Assembly (NCBI GenBank): GCA_013398955.1
Contig: VWPU01009611.1
Location: 1-64,000, forward strand
Reading direction: 5' to 3'
Length of the DNA stretch: 64,000 bases
Source: Callaeas wilsoni
Taxonomy: Eukaryota > Chordata > Aves > Passeriformes > Callaeidae
The notes below the pieces were generated by a model, which worked only from the letters and a program-made list of their open reading frames with translations, did not search any database and was not told the origin of the DNA. A program made the translations under genes and the position numbers. Shown piece after piece: positions 49,901-61,760 of this stretch (its first letter is position 1; every line of letters starts with the position of its first letter).

Positions 49901-52900
49901 AGGATTGCTCCATGTGCAGAGCTTCTCACTGGGATGGGCAGGGAAGAAGGGTCAGACTCAGGCCTCCCATCCCACCCTCACTGTTCTCCCCAAGGGAACT
50001 CATGTCCAGTGACACACTGCACGCATCTGTGCCCTCTCCATCTCTTTCCTTCCAATTCTCTTTGTAAGTTTTGTCACTTCCTGGTAGCTCACTGTGCTAT
50101 TTGTGCTGGTTTTACTATTTCGTTTATATTTAAACTTCCTCTTCTTTATAATTTCCTGGATATATTTACATTCACACCGAAGTGTAGTCCCTCCCTCCTC
50201 CCTGGATGCAGAGCAGCACACTGGGAAGATCTGGAGGGCTTCCTGACCCAGGGGCAGCGGCTCATTGCCCTTCTATTTTAAACTCGAGGTTTGTTAGTTA
50301 TCTCAAAGATAACATCAGATGCTGACTTACATGGATCAAGGAGTAAAATCCAGTTCTCCTTCATTAAAAGGAGAACTATTCTGCCTGCAGCCAATATACA
50401 GTAGACATAAATTTGAGAGCTAATGAATGATATCTCAAGGACTCGAGCTTTAGCAGGGAGCATTACTAGAGTTCTGTTATCAAAGTCATTTCTATCCTTG
50501 CTGAATCCTGGATAAACAGAGGTTTTAAACCCTGGAACAGTGTCAAGGGTTTTATAAAGCTGCCACCATTTGTTTACTCCTGAAGGAGAGTTTGAAAGAG
50601 CCTAATAGAGTGTATATCTGTAAGTCACTCTGCAGAGTGGGGGACCAGAAAATGTGTGACTATTTTGTGTAATTAAGAGGGAACCAAGGAAAATATTAAT
50701 AAAATATGACACAATGTGATTAATATGCCATGTCATTTTCTGGTCCTAAACCAGCAGTATCTTCAACTTCACATCTTCCTCTGCACAGATCTACCTGTGG
50801 CCTTAGTTCTGCTGTCTGGAGATCCTGATCACAGCTTCATGCACAGCACAAAAAGAATAACCAGTGCCAACAATCTGTCTGCCAGAATGCATTCTGATTT
50901 TTAAACATGGTTTGTCTCATTTAATTCCAAGTTGAGACCACAAAAAGTAACTGAAAACTGTTAATCAGAGTGTAAAGAAAGCACAGATTAATGTCAGGCG
51001 AGAACAGAAAACCCTAGTGATGCCAGTGGGATTTTCTATCCCTGGTCTGTCTTTGCACAGTATATAACTGACTATATAAGATGTCTAAACACAGAGATTT
51101 GGCAAATAAAAGACTTTCCACTTATAATTTTCCCACTCTCCCTTCTCCTTGTAGTTAATTATCCTATAAAAGGAAGATTTATTGAGGCATGTTCCAATAA
51201 ATGCTGTGCATTAGCTATAGCTATATATATCTTCAACATTCCAATGGAAGTTCTGTACTTCACACACATCTTTATTACAGGACCCCAACTCCACAGTTCT
51301 TACACCAGTTGTCCTCTCACTACAATCCATGAGGCATTTGCCACAGTTAAAACTTGCAGGTGAACCCACAAATTACCAAACTCTCCAGAATCTTCAGTCT
51401 GACAATAGTTTGCTGTACAACAGCAGGACCTAACCTGGAGAATGCTCTGCTACACAGGGTGGACCACAGTCCTTGCTTTAGACAACAACTGAAATTTAAA
51501 AATCCTCTAAAATAGAGCTAGAATGTACCTATCCATTACATACCGGCAGCAATCGTTAAATATTTTGCCAAACACGTTTGTTTTATTATTATTGCAGAGG
51601 AAATCACTGTCCAGAGGCAGCTCTGGACTCTCACTAAGTGTCTGGATGGTGCTTGCCTGCAGCCCCAAGCTGGGCACCCCATATGCAGTGATTAGAGCAG
51701 GCATCTCTGTTCTCAGCACCCTGCAGCCCCTGTGAGCCACCTCCCTCCTTGTTCTGGGAAGGCTCCAAATGCACCAGAAAAGCAGAACCTCACCCCTGGG
51801 GTGCCAGGCTCCGGGGTCCATCGCCATGGAGACTTTCATGGGCCCCAGCCTGAAATGCCCTCTTGGAGAACGGAGCAGAATTCACCCAAGTTTCCCCCTT
51901 GTCTCATGAATCCCTGCAGGATCTCATCTTTGTGGTTCAGGGAGCAACAGGAGCTGAACAAGGCATTTCCCACCTAAGATATGAGGCGTTACTGAGCCTT
52001 TCTTGAGGGTCAGGTTTGCAGCCCAGGAACCAGCACAGCAAACATATATCATCCTAGGCTGGTGACAGAAAGGTGACATTGAGTGCTGAGAGCCAGCTGA
52101 AAGGTACAGCTCCAGCTCAGCCTTTGATTTATCCTGGCCCAGCAGAAGCACTGGGGAGTACTGCCCAGCGTGGCAACCTACTTCTTATCTTGACTTTTGT
52201 CATAGGTATGTGAGTTCAGAGAACTTAGGGAAAAAAACCCCAGCTACCTGAGATATTTTCCTCGGGATTAGAAAATTCTACTTAAGATTTCCAACAAAGT
52301 CATCAAAAGTAGGGGTTAAGATGAAGTCCTTGTCACCAAGCATGACAGAGTATTAAAACATTACACAATGAAGCATAAACAACAATGTGCTTCATTTGTC
52401 CATTTGCTTTACAGTCAGCTGAAAGAGTATTTAGGTCATTACATTTTAAATGCCATTGCATTAACTCATCTCTCAAACAACACAATACTCAGACATTAGC
52501 AGAACTGCTGAGTTTCCTAATACCCACCTGGAAAAATATAGAAGTTCTGATTACTATGACAAAATATTGCACAGAAATACACACAGCTCTGTATGTTTGT
52601 GACTGATGGTGGGGACAGTGATATTGGGCAAAGAGTTTTGGCTGATGTCAGAAATGTAACTTCAGGATGTCAACTTTTAAAAACAATCCCACAGAACTGC
52701 AGCCAAGTCCTTTTTTAAAAAAGAGCAAAAAGTATAGAAAAGCCTGAGAGATAAAAGATAGCAAATGCCAAGCGTGAAAGTGGCGTGCTGACGCAGGAGC
52801 TGGAAGTGCAGCGCGGTCCCTGCAGCTACACCCAGGAACCCAGTGGTGTCTGGGGACAGCTGCTGCCACTGGGAACACTCGGCAAGTTACACTGCAAGGG

Positions 52901-53585
52901 CAGAAAAGTAAAAACAATAAAGTTCTTGAGAACACATTTTACAAAACAGAGACAAATCCAGGATTTAGATTCATGTCAGGGTTGGAGCGGAAAATAATTC
53001 AGAAGAGATTATTTCCCTGTCTGCATTACACTCGTCTGCTTTTGAGCATTGTTCCAGCAAACATGCCAGCAAAGGGCTTTTTCTCCTAGTTAAAAAGTGT
53101 TTTAAGTTAGAGGATTCCTTTGCCCAAATCAAGTGTCTCTACGTGACCTGTTTCCTCTGGACTTCCAAGCTTCTGTAGAACAGACTTGTACCTCAGTTTA
53201 CTTCACTTTACTTCATACAAAAGTGGAAACCACTGCTACAGGTAGAAGGAATTAGAAAATTAATAATATTGGTACCAAATTCCATGAATACATGTACATA
53301 TAGTATGTGAAGCGAAATTTCAGTTTTGAGAAAAAAAAATATAATATACTTAAGTGTAGGTAAAGCTGAGCACACACAGGACATGGAGAACCACTGTTCT
53401 TGAAGTCTTGAAGGCACCAGCTGTGTCACACAGTCCAGCAGGAATCCAGCAGAACCCTTAAGACAGTTTGCCAGCTACCAAAACACATTTAAAATCCTGT
53501 CTCCAACCTCTAGTAGCAGTTACAGGGAATATCCACCTTTTAGTAGATGCATTCACTGAGTGTCTTTTTTCTCCCTGTTTTTCCT
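46941..53585 (-). other. NCKAP5 upstream intron, no gene established
   Basis: It contains an A-rich stretch at 47201-47240 and an 11-bp duplication AGATACTCTGC at 48705-48726. The + frame at 49832-50281 (149 codons) has no start context, splice sites or homology that I recognise. No transposon was recognised. Confidence 0.5.
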
Positions 53586-56500
53586 TTAATTCCTTCTATC
53601 AGTGTTTTCTGTATGTGCCTTATTAAATTCTGGCATTGACGAATAAATATTTTGCCAAACAGATGTTTGTTTGTTTAAAATTATTGGGGAAGTAGATTGA
53701 TTTCCGTGCCTGTGGCTGAATACTATAAAGAACTCTTCTGCTTTTTGAATGCCTAGGAATTGAAAAGAGAAGTACAGTAAGGAGTCGATAAGGCTGGAAA
53801 CGCCCACGGTGCTCACCTGACCATCAGCACGTTCAAATGCCACAGGGAGAAAAACAAACCCTTTGAGCCAACTGGACCTTAGTGCAGAATATCTGAAGGC
53901 TTTAGCTGGCCTGTCATCCTGTGTGCTATCCAGGCTTTTCCTTTCCCACATGTCTGGCAGTCTGCAGAGAAACCATATGGAATCCCAGCAAACTGCATAT
54001 GGGATGGACGTGGCTATCCAGGCTGAGCACAGGGAAGGGTCAGACAGGCTCTGCCTGTTGTTTGTGACAACAGTTGTACCTGTAAGGTGCTGCTTGATTG
54101 TGTCCCATGAACTAGACAACAATTCACAAAGCCATTCTTTACTTTCGTATAGAGCAAAAAGAGTCCTTAGTACAAGCTAAGATTTATTTACAAATAATAA
54201 AGAAATAAAATCTTCCATCATTTTTATTTTCAGAATTTTTTTTTACTATACACTGCTGAAATACTACGTTTCTGTTCTTGTTTCTAAAAACACATAGCTA
54301 TTTCCAGAGTTTATTTTCCTATTAATATCCTTTGAAGACATTCAACATATTCCACATAATACGTCTTTAAAAATATCATGTTATGTCATATCTTGGAGCC
54401 TGAGGAGTGGATTACATATAGAAATGAACACAGTAGATGAAGAAGTTTGAGAAGGATTCAAGTCACATTTCAAATCTAAAATCTCCAAATTGGATTTTAA
54501 AGCCCCCGTCTCAGGGAGGAGCTGCCAGGCAATTTTAAGTCTGTCCTAGGCAGGGCCAAGGATCAGAACACAATCCAAATAAAATATAAGTTACAAGATT
54601 CTTTCTTCAAAATTCAGCCTGAATTGAAAGTATATCCTACACAGAGATACTATCATTAGGGAGAATCGCACAGTGCTGGAATATCAAGAAAATGCAGCAA
54701 CTGGATCAGTGTTCTATTACTGCCACAGAACCAGGGATGTCCCTGTTTATTTATGGGAAGGTGGCTGGTTCTGCACAAGTATAACATACTGTATTAATGG
54801 ACAATTCTGTGTTTCTTTCCATGGCAAAATTCCTTTCATGCTAAAGGGAACTTTACCAGAAACACAAAATGTAGCTAAACAACTGTTGTAGCATTTGCAG
54901 GGAGAGCCTGATGAACCTCCTCGTGTCTTACCCAAGTGTGATTACATTATACTGCCTGATTGAGTGGTTATTAATCACTTTTAAAGCCAATTTGTGAACT
55001 TGGCTTAGAAGTCTGTTCTTACATCTTTGCTGTTCTCTTTGGCTTTTATTTAAATTGATAAAAAAATACCACGGAAACCATTACCAAAACAGATGTTGTA
55101 TTCTTTTTCAGACTAGCATGAAAACTCAACGACCTTGCTTCGTAGAGGAGACTTTACGTGCCACTTTTTTTTCAGCCATTTTATCACGAAGCAAAATTTC
55201 TCCCCCTTAAGCTTCTGTTTCCATAGTTAAACAAAACCAGACACCAAAAGAAGCAACTTCTAATTTTGAAAATCCCCATTCTCCTGCCAAACATTTGGTT
55301 TAGCTCAATCACACAGAGTAGCTCCAGGGTTTTCACAGCGTAAGTAGGAGTATGACATTAAGTGACAATGCACTGAAAAATAATATGTCTCATTATTCGA
55401 AGTTACACTTCCTCTAAAATACAACACTTTCTTACAAGTTTCTGAGAGCAAATTAAAAGTATTTCTGGATTTGTTCAAAATGTTCTCCTCCACAGGCAAA
55501 TATTTCCTCCAACTACAGTGAAACAAACAGGAGAATCAAATCAACTTTATTATATTTATTTTATTCTGTAACCTCTGGGCCAGATTCAAAAAAAGCTCTA
55601 TCTGATTTTGGTCTGTGTGACAGAACGTTAAAAAGACATGCTATTTATTTAATTTAGCACTCACTACTCTTTTGAGCAACGAAAGATAACTTCCTGCTGA
55701 CTCTTGTTTACTATGACTTATGCATGGGAATTGTGCTTTAAATAGCTGAAGTCCTTAACATGTCAAAATCTGGAACTTGGGTTGGAATGCACACAGATCT
55801 TATTAATTAACGAGGCCTGGGAAAATAAATGGGATAGAGAAAATATGTTTGGGCTCTGGATTCAGCATGAGAATGAAGTCTGCATTCAGATTCAAAGCCA
55901 AATCAGAGCCAACGTTCAAGTATGCATGGAATGAGGTCCCTAGCAGTGCTTATTGTGAGATTCCTGATCTAACGGACATAAATCTCCTGATATTTCCTTC
56001 ATTTCTAGCAAACTCAGAGCAACTTTCTTGGTTCCTTTGTCTCTTTAGTCATCTTTATGTAGACACAGGGATTTGTATCCCAGTCCTGCAAATTTGAACC
56101 ATTTGTCTAAAACGATCGGGCTCTATTTGGGAGGAATGTTCTCTCACAGGATTGTTTGTAGGCCAGATACCATTCCACTATGTGCTACACCTAATAATCT
56201 CAGTTCCTTATACTGGCTTCCTAGCTCCATTTTTCCTTTCTGAAAAACTATATTCCATTTGGAAGCCTCTCCATGTGCAGAATTCCCTCCTGGATTAACG
56301 AGGCTGATGTCACCGCTGTGCAATTCTGGGTTAAGCCGCAGTAACTCCCCTGATCTCAATAAAGCTGCAGCAGCAGAAAACTCCAGTAACGCAAAAGCAA
56401 GTCACACCCAGGCAGCTCTGCATGTGGAAGGGTTCTGGATGTGTCCAAAGAGTAATCAATGAAAGCTTTTCATTTTTTACCAAATACTGGCTGCATTACT

Positions 56501-57879
56501 CTGCAAAACAGGGGTTCAGCATGCCAAGGTACACTTAGAAAACTCACACAAAGCAGAAAACCAGAGAACTGATTTCAGTGTTAGCGATCCATACACACTG
56601 GGACCTGAAGGTGTTTGAGATACCAAAAGTTATCGTGTTGTAAGGTGGCAAAATTGATTAAATATTCCTGATGAGATGAAGCCACAGTGTATTAATCCTT
56701 AATCAAATAGTGTCACATATGGCTTTCTTCTCAGTTTGGTACCGTGGCTATAGCACCATGGGCCAGGATCCAAGTTTTTTATCAAGAACGTGCTTGTGAT
56801 TTCTGCCTAAGAACACAACCAGGGTTCAGCGTTGCTCCCGGTGTTTGCAGAGCCAGGCAGTGTCCATTGCACATCAGTCTGCATATGTATGTTAGACTTT
56901 CCTCTTTCCACTACTCCCTTTCCCTGCAACGTTTCATACAGAGGGACTGCTAACAAGAACGAGTGCAGGGACTTTCCCAGCTTTAGAAGCAAAGCCATAA
57001 AATTTAATGTGCCCAGCATAGTTCTATTTAAAGCACTGGTAAATGAGCCAACAAACTACTGTCCATGAGCATTACATCACGTGTTGCCACATTTCTCTGA
57101 GGCTATATAAAGCTGTAATATGTTCACTAATGAATTGTATGGTATGTTCAGGCCATATGGCTCCCCGGAACTGTACAGAAAAATGCTGCAGTTATGGGGG
57201 TACGGAACAATCACTTTCTGACGTGTACATCATCCTGTGTTTATGAAATGTCTCCCAGGGAGACCACATGCTAAAATAAACAGTCAATATTTTATTGTTC
57301 ATTCTCTCGTGTGCTTGTTACAATTTGGTTTATGTTTTATTTGTTTATAAAACCATTTGTGCTAATAACCCAACCATATTTTTTATTTTCCTCTATGCCC
57401 TAATTTCACTGCTGCTAGGGCAATACAGAAGAGATGATTTGCTCCAGTTTTTTGTTTCAGAAGTTCCAGCTGCTGACTAATTACCTTGTTGGAAAAGCAA
57501 ACACGGCTGTTTCTCATATCTACACTACACTTTCTTATTTCCAAATATGAATTTACAGGAATCCAAGGCAGTTAATATGTCAGGTTTTATTTACATAGCT
57601 CTTCAGTTATCATGTGGAGCAGCATCTCTGCTCAACCTTTTGGATTATATGAGGATTTTGTTGAAAGACAAAATGCTATGGAATGGGTAAAAGTATATGT
57701 ATATAAATTTAAACAAACACAAATAAAAAGCAGAACACTGGGGCTATCTCTGTGCGTTATGGTAAATGAAGCCATAATCTCCTAATACCCCTGGCAATGA
57801 GATCTCTCCATTAGCTGATAGCTGGTTTAAAACACAGTCTTATAATAATTCTACCAACTAAATAAACATTTTTAAATGA
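53586..57879 (-). other. NCKAP5 upstream intron, longest open frame of the window
   Basis: The minus frame at 53586-54122 (178 codons) is the longest in the window. It has no recognisable domain, no splice support and a competing + frame of 105 codons, so it is most likely chance. The rest is ordinary A+T-rich intron. Confidence 0.45.
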
Positions 57880-57892
57880 ACACACACACACA
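57880..57892 (+). repeat. (AC)6 microsatellite
   Basis: Short AC run. Confidence 0.75.
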
Positions 57893-60800
57893 TGCATAAC
57901 CATTCTGATTTACGAGGCAGAAAATGTACAGTATTATGTTCCACTGTCTATTTTTCAGTCATTAAACTTTCACTAGTGTAAGCCTGCATGCAACTGTGCG
58001 ACCCCATAATAAAAATACCCCCTTGAAGTTAAAGCAGCTTTGAGGCACCCACCCTGCTCCCTCACAAGGTGGAAGCTTCCTGGGAAAGCAGACCTACCTT
58101 TAACAACTGAAGGAATGATAAACCACTCAAGGCATTGGACTGGGCTGGATCTTTTGGGTTCCTGCAGCCATCCATTGTGGGCATGAAAATCCTGGCTGGG
58201 CTCAATCAGAAAAGCAAGAGCGTGTTCTTCTCTTCAGCCTGAGCGCTGCTGCCTTTCTGCTTCTTGTCAATATTTAACTAGTTTGTCAAGTTGGATTACA
58301 TCTCCAGTCCTAAATCCTACTCCTTTAATTCAAACTAAGTGGGTGTGCTTCCAAGGCAGCTTCTTAGTCATGTATTGATAGCTTATCAAAGTCATTTGTT
58401 TGGCCTGGAAGGTTTCTTCCTGGATGCATTTTCATATATGGGTGATGCAGTTGCCAAACCAATGCGCCAGAGAAACCACCATGGTGAGCAAACAGCCATG
58501 ATTTCTGTGTTCCACAGAAACACAGAAAACAAGGGCTTTGTTGGATTCTCAGCATTTCACTCTTGGCCGCAGAATGAAAATATCGCTCACAATAATCGGA
58601 GGAATTCCAATATATACACACTTTTCAACAAACTAGTATAAAATAATGTGTTTTTTCAGACATTTTCTTAAGCAGAGGCTGGAGGAAGTGCTTCCTTAGG
58701 GCTGATCCCACTCTCAGATGTGGCTGCAGCTGCCTTTTCCCTACAGCTACTCCAGCACGGCCAGAGCTGTTTCTGCTGTCTGCAAACCAACCAGTTCTGT
58801 TTGACTTGCTGGAGATGCAGCTACACAGCACTATGAACAGGCTCGTATGAATTCATGTTTTGCACCACTTATATACATTTATTTGCACTTTAAGTGTGTC
58901 TCTTAGGCACAGGCAATCTGCCAACACCGTTCTCAATGGAACACAATTTTGCTTTCCAAATTAAGAGGTACTAATAATATCAAGCAGCAAAAACAATGAT
59001 GCAAAACCTGTATAGTGCTTCAAGCTACAGTAGTTAACATTAAAAAGTCAATTATCACCAGTTCACACCAAAATTTTGTCTCAGAAGGCAGATTTTTAAA
59101 AGAGTGTTACAATGTCTTAGCTTGGTATTTTGTTGTTTGGGAGGTTTTTGGGGAGTGGGTTGGGGCAGGGAATGCTGACTTTTAAAAATAAACATTGCTT
59201 TTTCCAAAAAGAGATAGGATGCAAAAAGGCTACAAGCTTCAAAATAATAGATACAAATGTTCCTCACAGATATCTTTTTCCCTGTCCTCCCTCTAAGCTT
59301 TTTCACAAAAAAGGAAAAAGAAAAAAAGAAATGAAGAAATGAAAAGGATATTTGGATCCAAAGAAGTCAGTTCAACCAAATGATGGGGGAAATGGGATTC
59401 ACACCACTTGCAAAGAGCAGTAAAGGTACAGGAGACGGAGGCTATCTAGTTGTATTCCCCAGCTGAACTTCTGGAATTTTGTGGCTGCTGGGCAATTTTT
59501 CCCATGTCTTTGATAATACAGATTGTTTACATCCCTGTAACGTTGATTAAAATAACCTAGTAATTATTAATAACTAAGATCTGAAAATGTCTCTGCACAC
59601 ATGGATGTACACAGTGAGTTCCCATAACAAGTTATCAGATCGAGATCATTTTGTCACTCTGCCTGACCCAAAGGCTGGTGAAGCAATGGGAAGATTTCCT
59701 GCTCATTCTCTGAGCTTCCCTCTGTGCCAGGTTTCACCAGCACACGAGCACAGGAGGCACTCAGTGCTGCTTAGTTCCATTCCCGTATCTCTGTCTCCAA
59801 GAGAGCAAGCTCTCTGTTTCAGGGTCAATGTACAGGGTCTTGTCCAGCATGACATGATTTCAGATCACCAAAGGCTGGCAGAAGCTCACATCTGCCTCTC
59901 AGCCTGATGGGCACGAACCCTCAGGGGACAGTTATCAGCCAGAGAAATCATATGTGTGATGGTTATTCCAGATATAAAAGGATTCTTAACCTATATACAA
60001 TCTCTTGAGCAACTTAGCTCCCCACCCCCTTCCCCAGTGCTCTCTGAAACCCTCAGCCTGCCCTGCAAAAGATGCTGAGCCTCAAAGAGTCAGAAGCAAT
60101 TCTCTAGTCTGAAATCCAGACCACTCACAATTGGCCTCGGAAAGTAGTGGAACAAATGCTACTCTCTTGCAGCAAGATATTTTTGTCTTTGATAAATATT
60201 AAGTGACGTGCAATAGTCACAGCCAAAGCAGCTGACCCATATTTCATGACTAGTGGAAGCGTTATCATGAGAAGCACTAAGCTGCTGGGGGCTGCAGAAC
60301 TCCTGCTCAGACCAAGGAGTGCGAGATCACCAAGCACAAGATTACTGCCTGTGGCCTAGGCAGGAGGAAACGCGTTGGAGATCACTTGGCAGAGGATTTT
60401 GACGTGGCTCTTTACATCCTTTTAATTGGTTAAAAAGGGAAAAAGTGGAAACATTCCAATTATGCCTTCTTAACTGTTATTTTTCCCTGGAGAAACTCTG
60501 CAGACTCACCTCTATCAGCACAATCACGGGGAGGGAGCAGACACTGGGTAAGGAGAGTTTTGTCACAGGGATATTGTGTGACAGAGCTCATCTGGCTGCA
60601 GAGATTACAAGATACCATACAGCCACTGGTCGTGAGGTCACCTTTGGTGTAGCCGAATTGCTGCTTTCAAAAAACTCTCATTGGATGTAACTTTAGGGAA
60701 AATTATTTAATAACTGAAATCTGCAGATCTGAACAAGATTGCTAGATATCAGAAAGTCTTTTGAAAAGACTACGTTCTTGAGCTTAGAATGTTGGGGGTT

Positions 60801-61671
60801 TTTATTATGCAGCTGAAACCCTTAATGTTTTCACGGTTGTGTTGAAGTTTGGGTGTTTTCTGCTTTTTTGAAAATAAATAGATTCAAACTTTGCAAACAA
60901 AAAGAGGAGTGCAGAAAACCTGAAAATAATCACAATCTGCCTAATATTTTAAATTATATAAAATACCATGGGTCTCAGAGAAAATACTACAAACCTGGTA
61001 CAGGAAAATCTTTGTTTACTTAATGCAATTCTGACTCCTTATCCATTATTTATTTATTTAAGTATTGCACGAATTTCCCAAGCAAAGCTGTTCAGGTTGC
61101 CAACATGAATAGCTTTCCACATCTGCTGCCAACTGATGTCTCCCCTGACAGTATTCAGAGCTGAAGACCAAAAGTTTCACATAGAGCAGAATTAGCTCTT
61201 TAATAAATGGGTCTGTGGAGCCCTTCAGCTTAGGATAAAGCAGCTGTTTCAGTGGTCATGTGGCTTTTGGAATTGTCTCCAAAACTTGTCTGTGCCACAG
61301 CTCATCAAGGAGCTACCTGCTGCTTCCATCACAAGTCTCCATTTTTGCATTCTTAAATAATATTTTAAGGGAAATGAGGACCTTGAAGGGTATAGTTATG
61401 TTGCTCAAATTCTGTATTGGTTGGGGAATGAGACTAAATTCTAACCTTTAGATCTCAGTGAAAATTTGCCATGCTTTGCTTGAAATCCACTTAAGCACAG
61501 TCAGGACTGTGCATGTGCATAAGGAAACATTTCCTGGTACACACTGCAACAAATGGAGCTCCCAGATTCAGTTATGCATCTTAGAAACATCAGCTGAGGT
61601 CTCACTGTGTCACAGGGACCACTGAGCTAATTCTGCCAAACTCTCATTGCCCCCACTGAAAAATTGCCCAA
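57893..61671 (-). other. NCKAP5 upstream intron, no gene seen
   Basis: A purine-only A/G-rich tract lies at about 59309-59350. Nothing else was recognised. Confidence 0.55.
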
Positions 61672-61760
61672 AATAATAAAAATTAAATTACATTTAAATT
61701 TATTTTTTATTTTAAAATTAAAAATAAAACTAAAATTAAATTTTTTAACAAAAAAAAAAA
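61672..61760. repeat. A+T-only low-complexity stretch
   Basis: Nearly pure A/T sequence of AAATT/TTTAA strings ends in a run of about eleven A. It could be a decayed poly-A or simply low complexity. Confidence 0.85.

Noticed and set aside
49832..50281. 149-codon open frame on +
   Set aside because: It overlaps another + frame, has no homology I recognise and no exon borders. The sequence reads like ordinary intron.
50336..50384. Possible minus-strand exon ending at a perfect GTAAGT donor (near 50330)
   Set aside because: The acceptor side is weak, two of three frames contain stops and the remaining peptide is generic hydrophobic sequence.
53586..54122. Longest open frame in the window (178 codons, minus strand)
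   Set aside because: No recognisable domain, no splice sites that fit, an overlapping 105-codon frame on the other strand, and a length still plausible by chance in 64 kb read in six frames.
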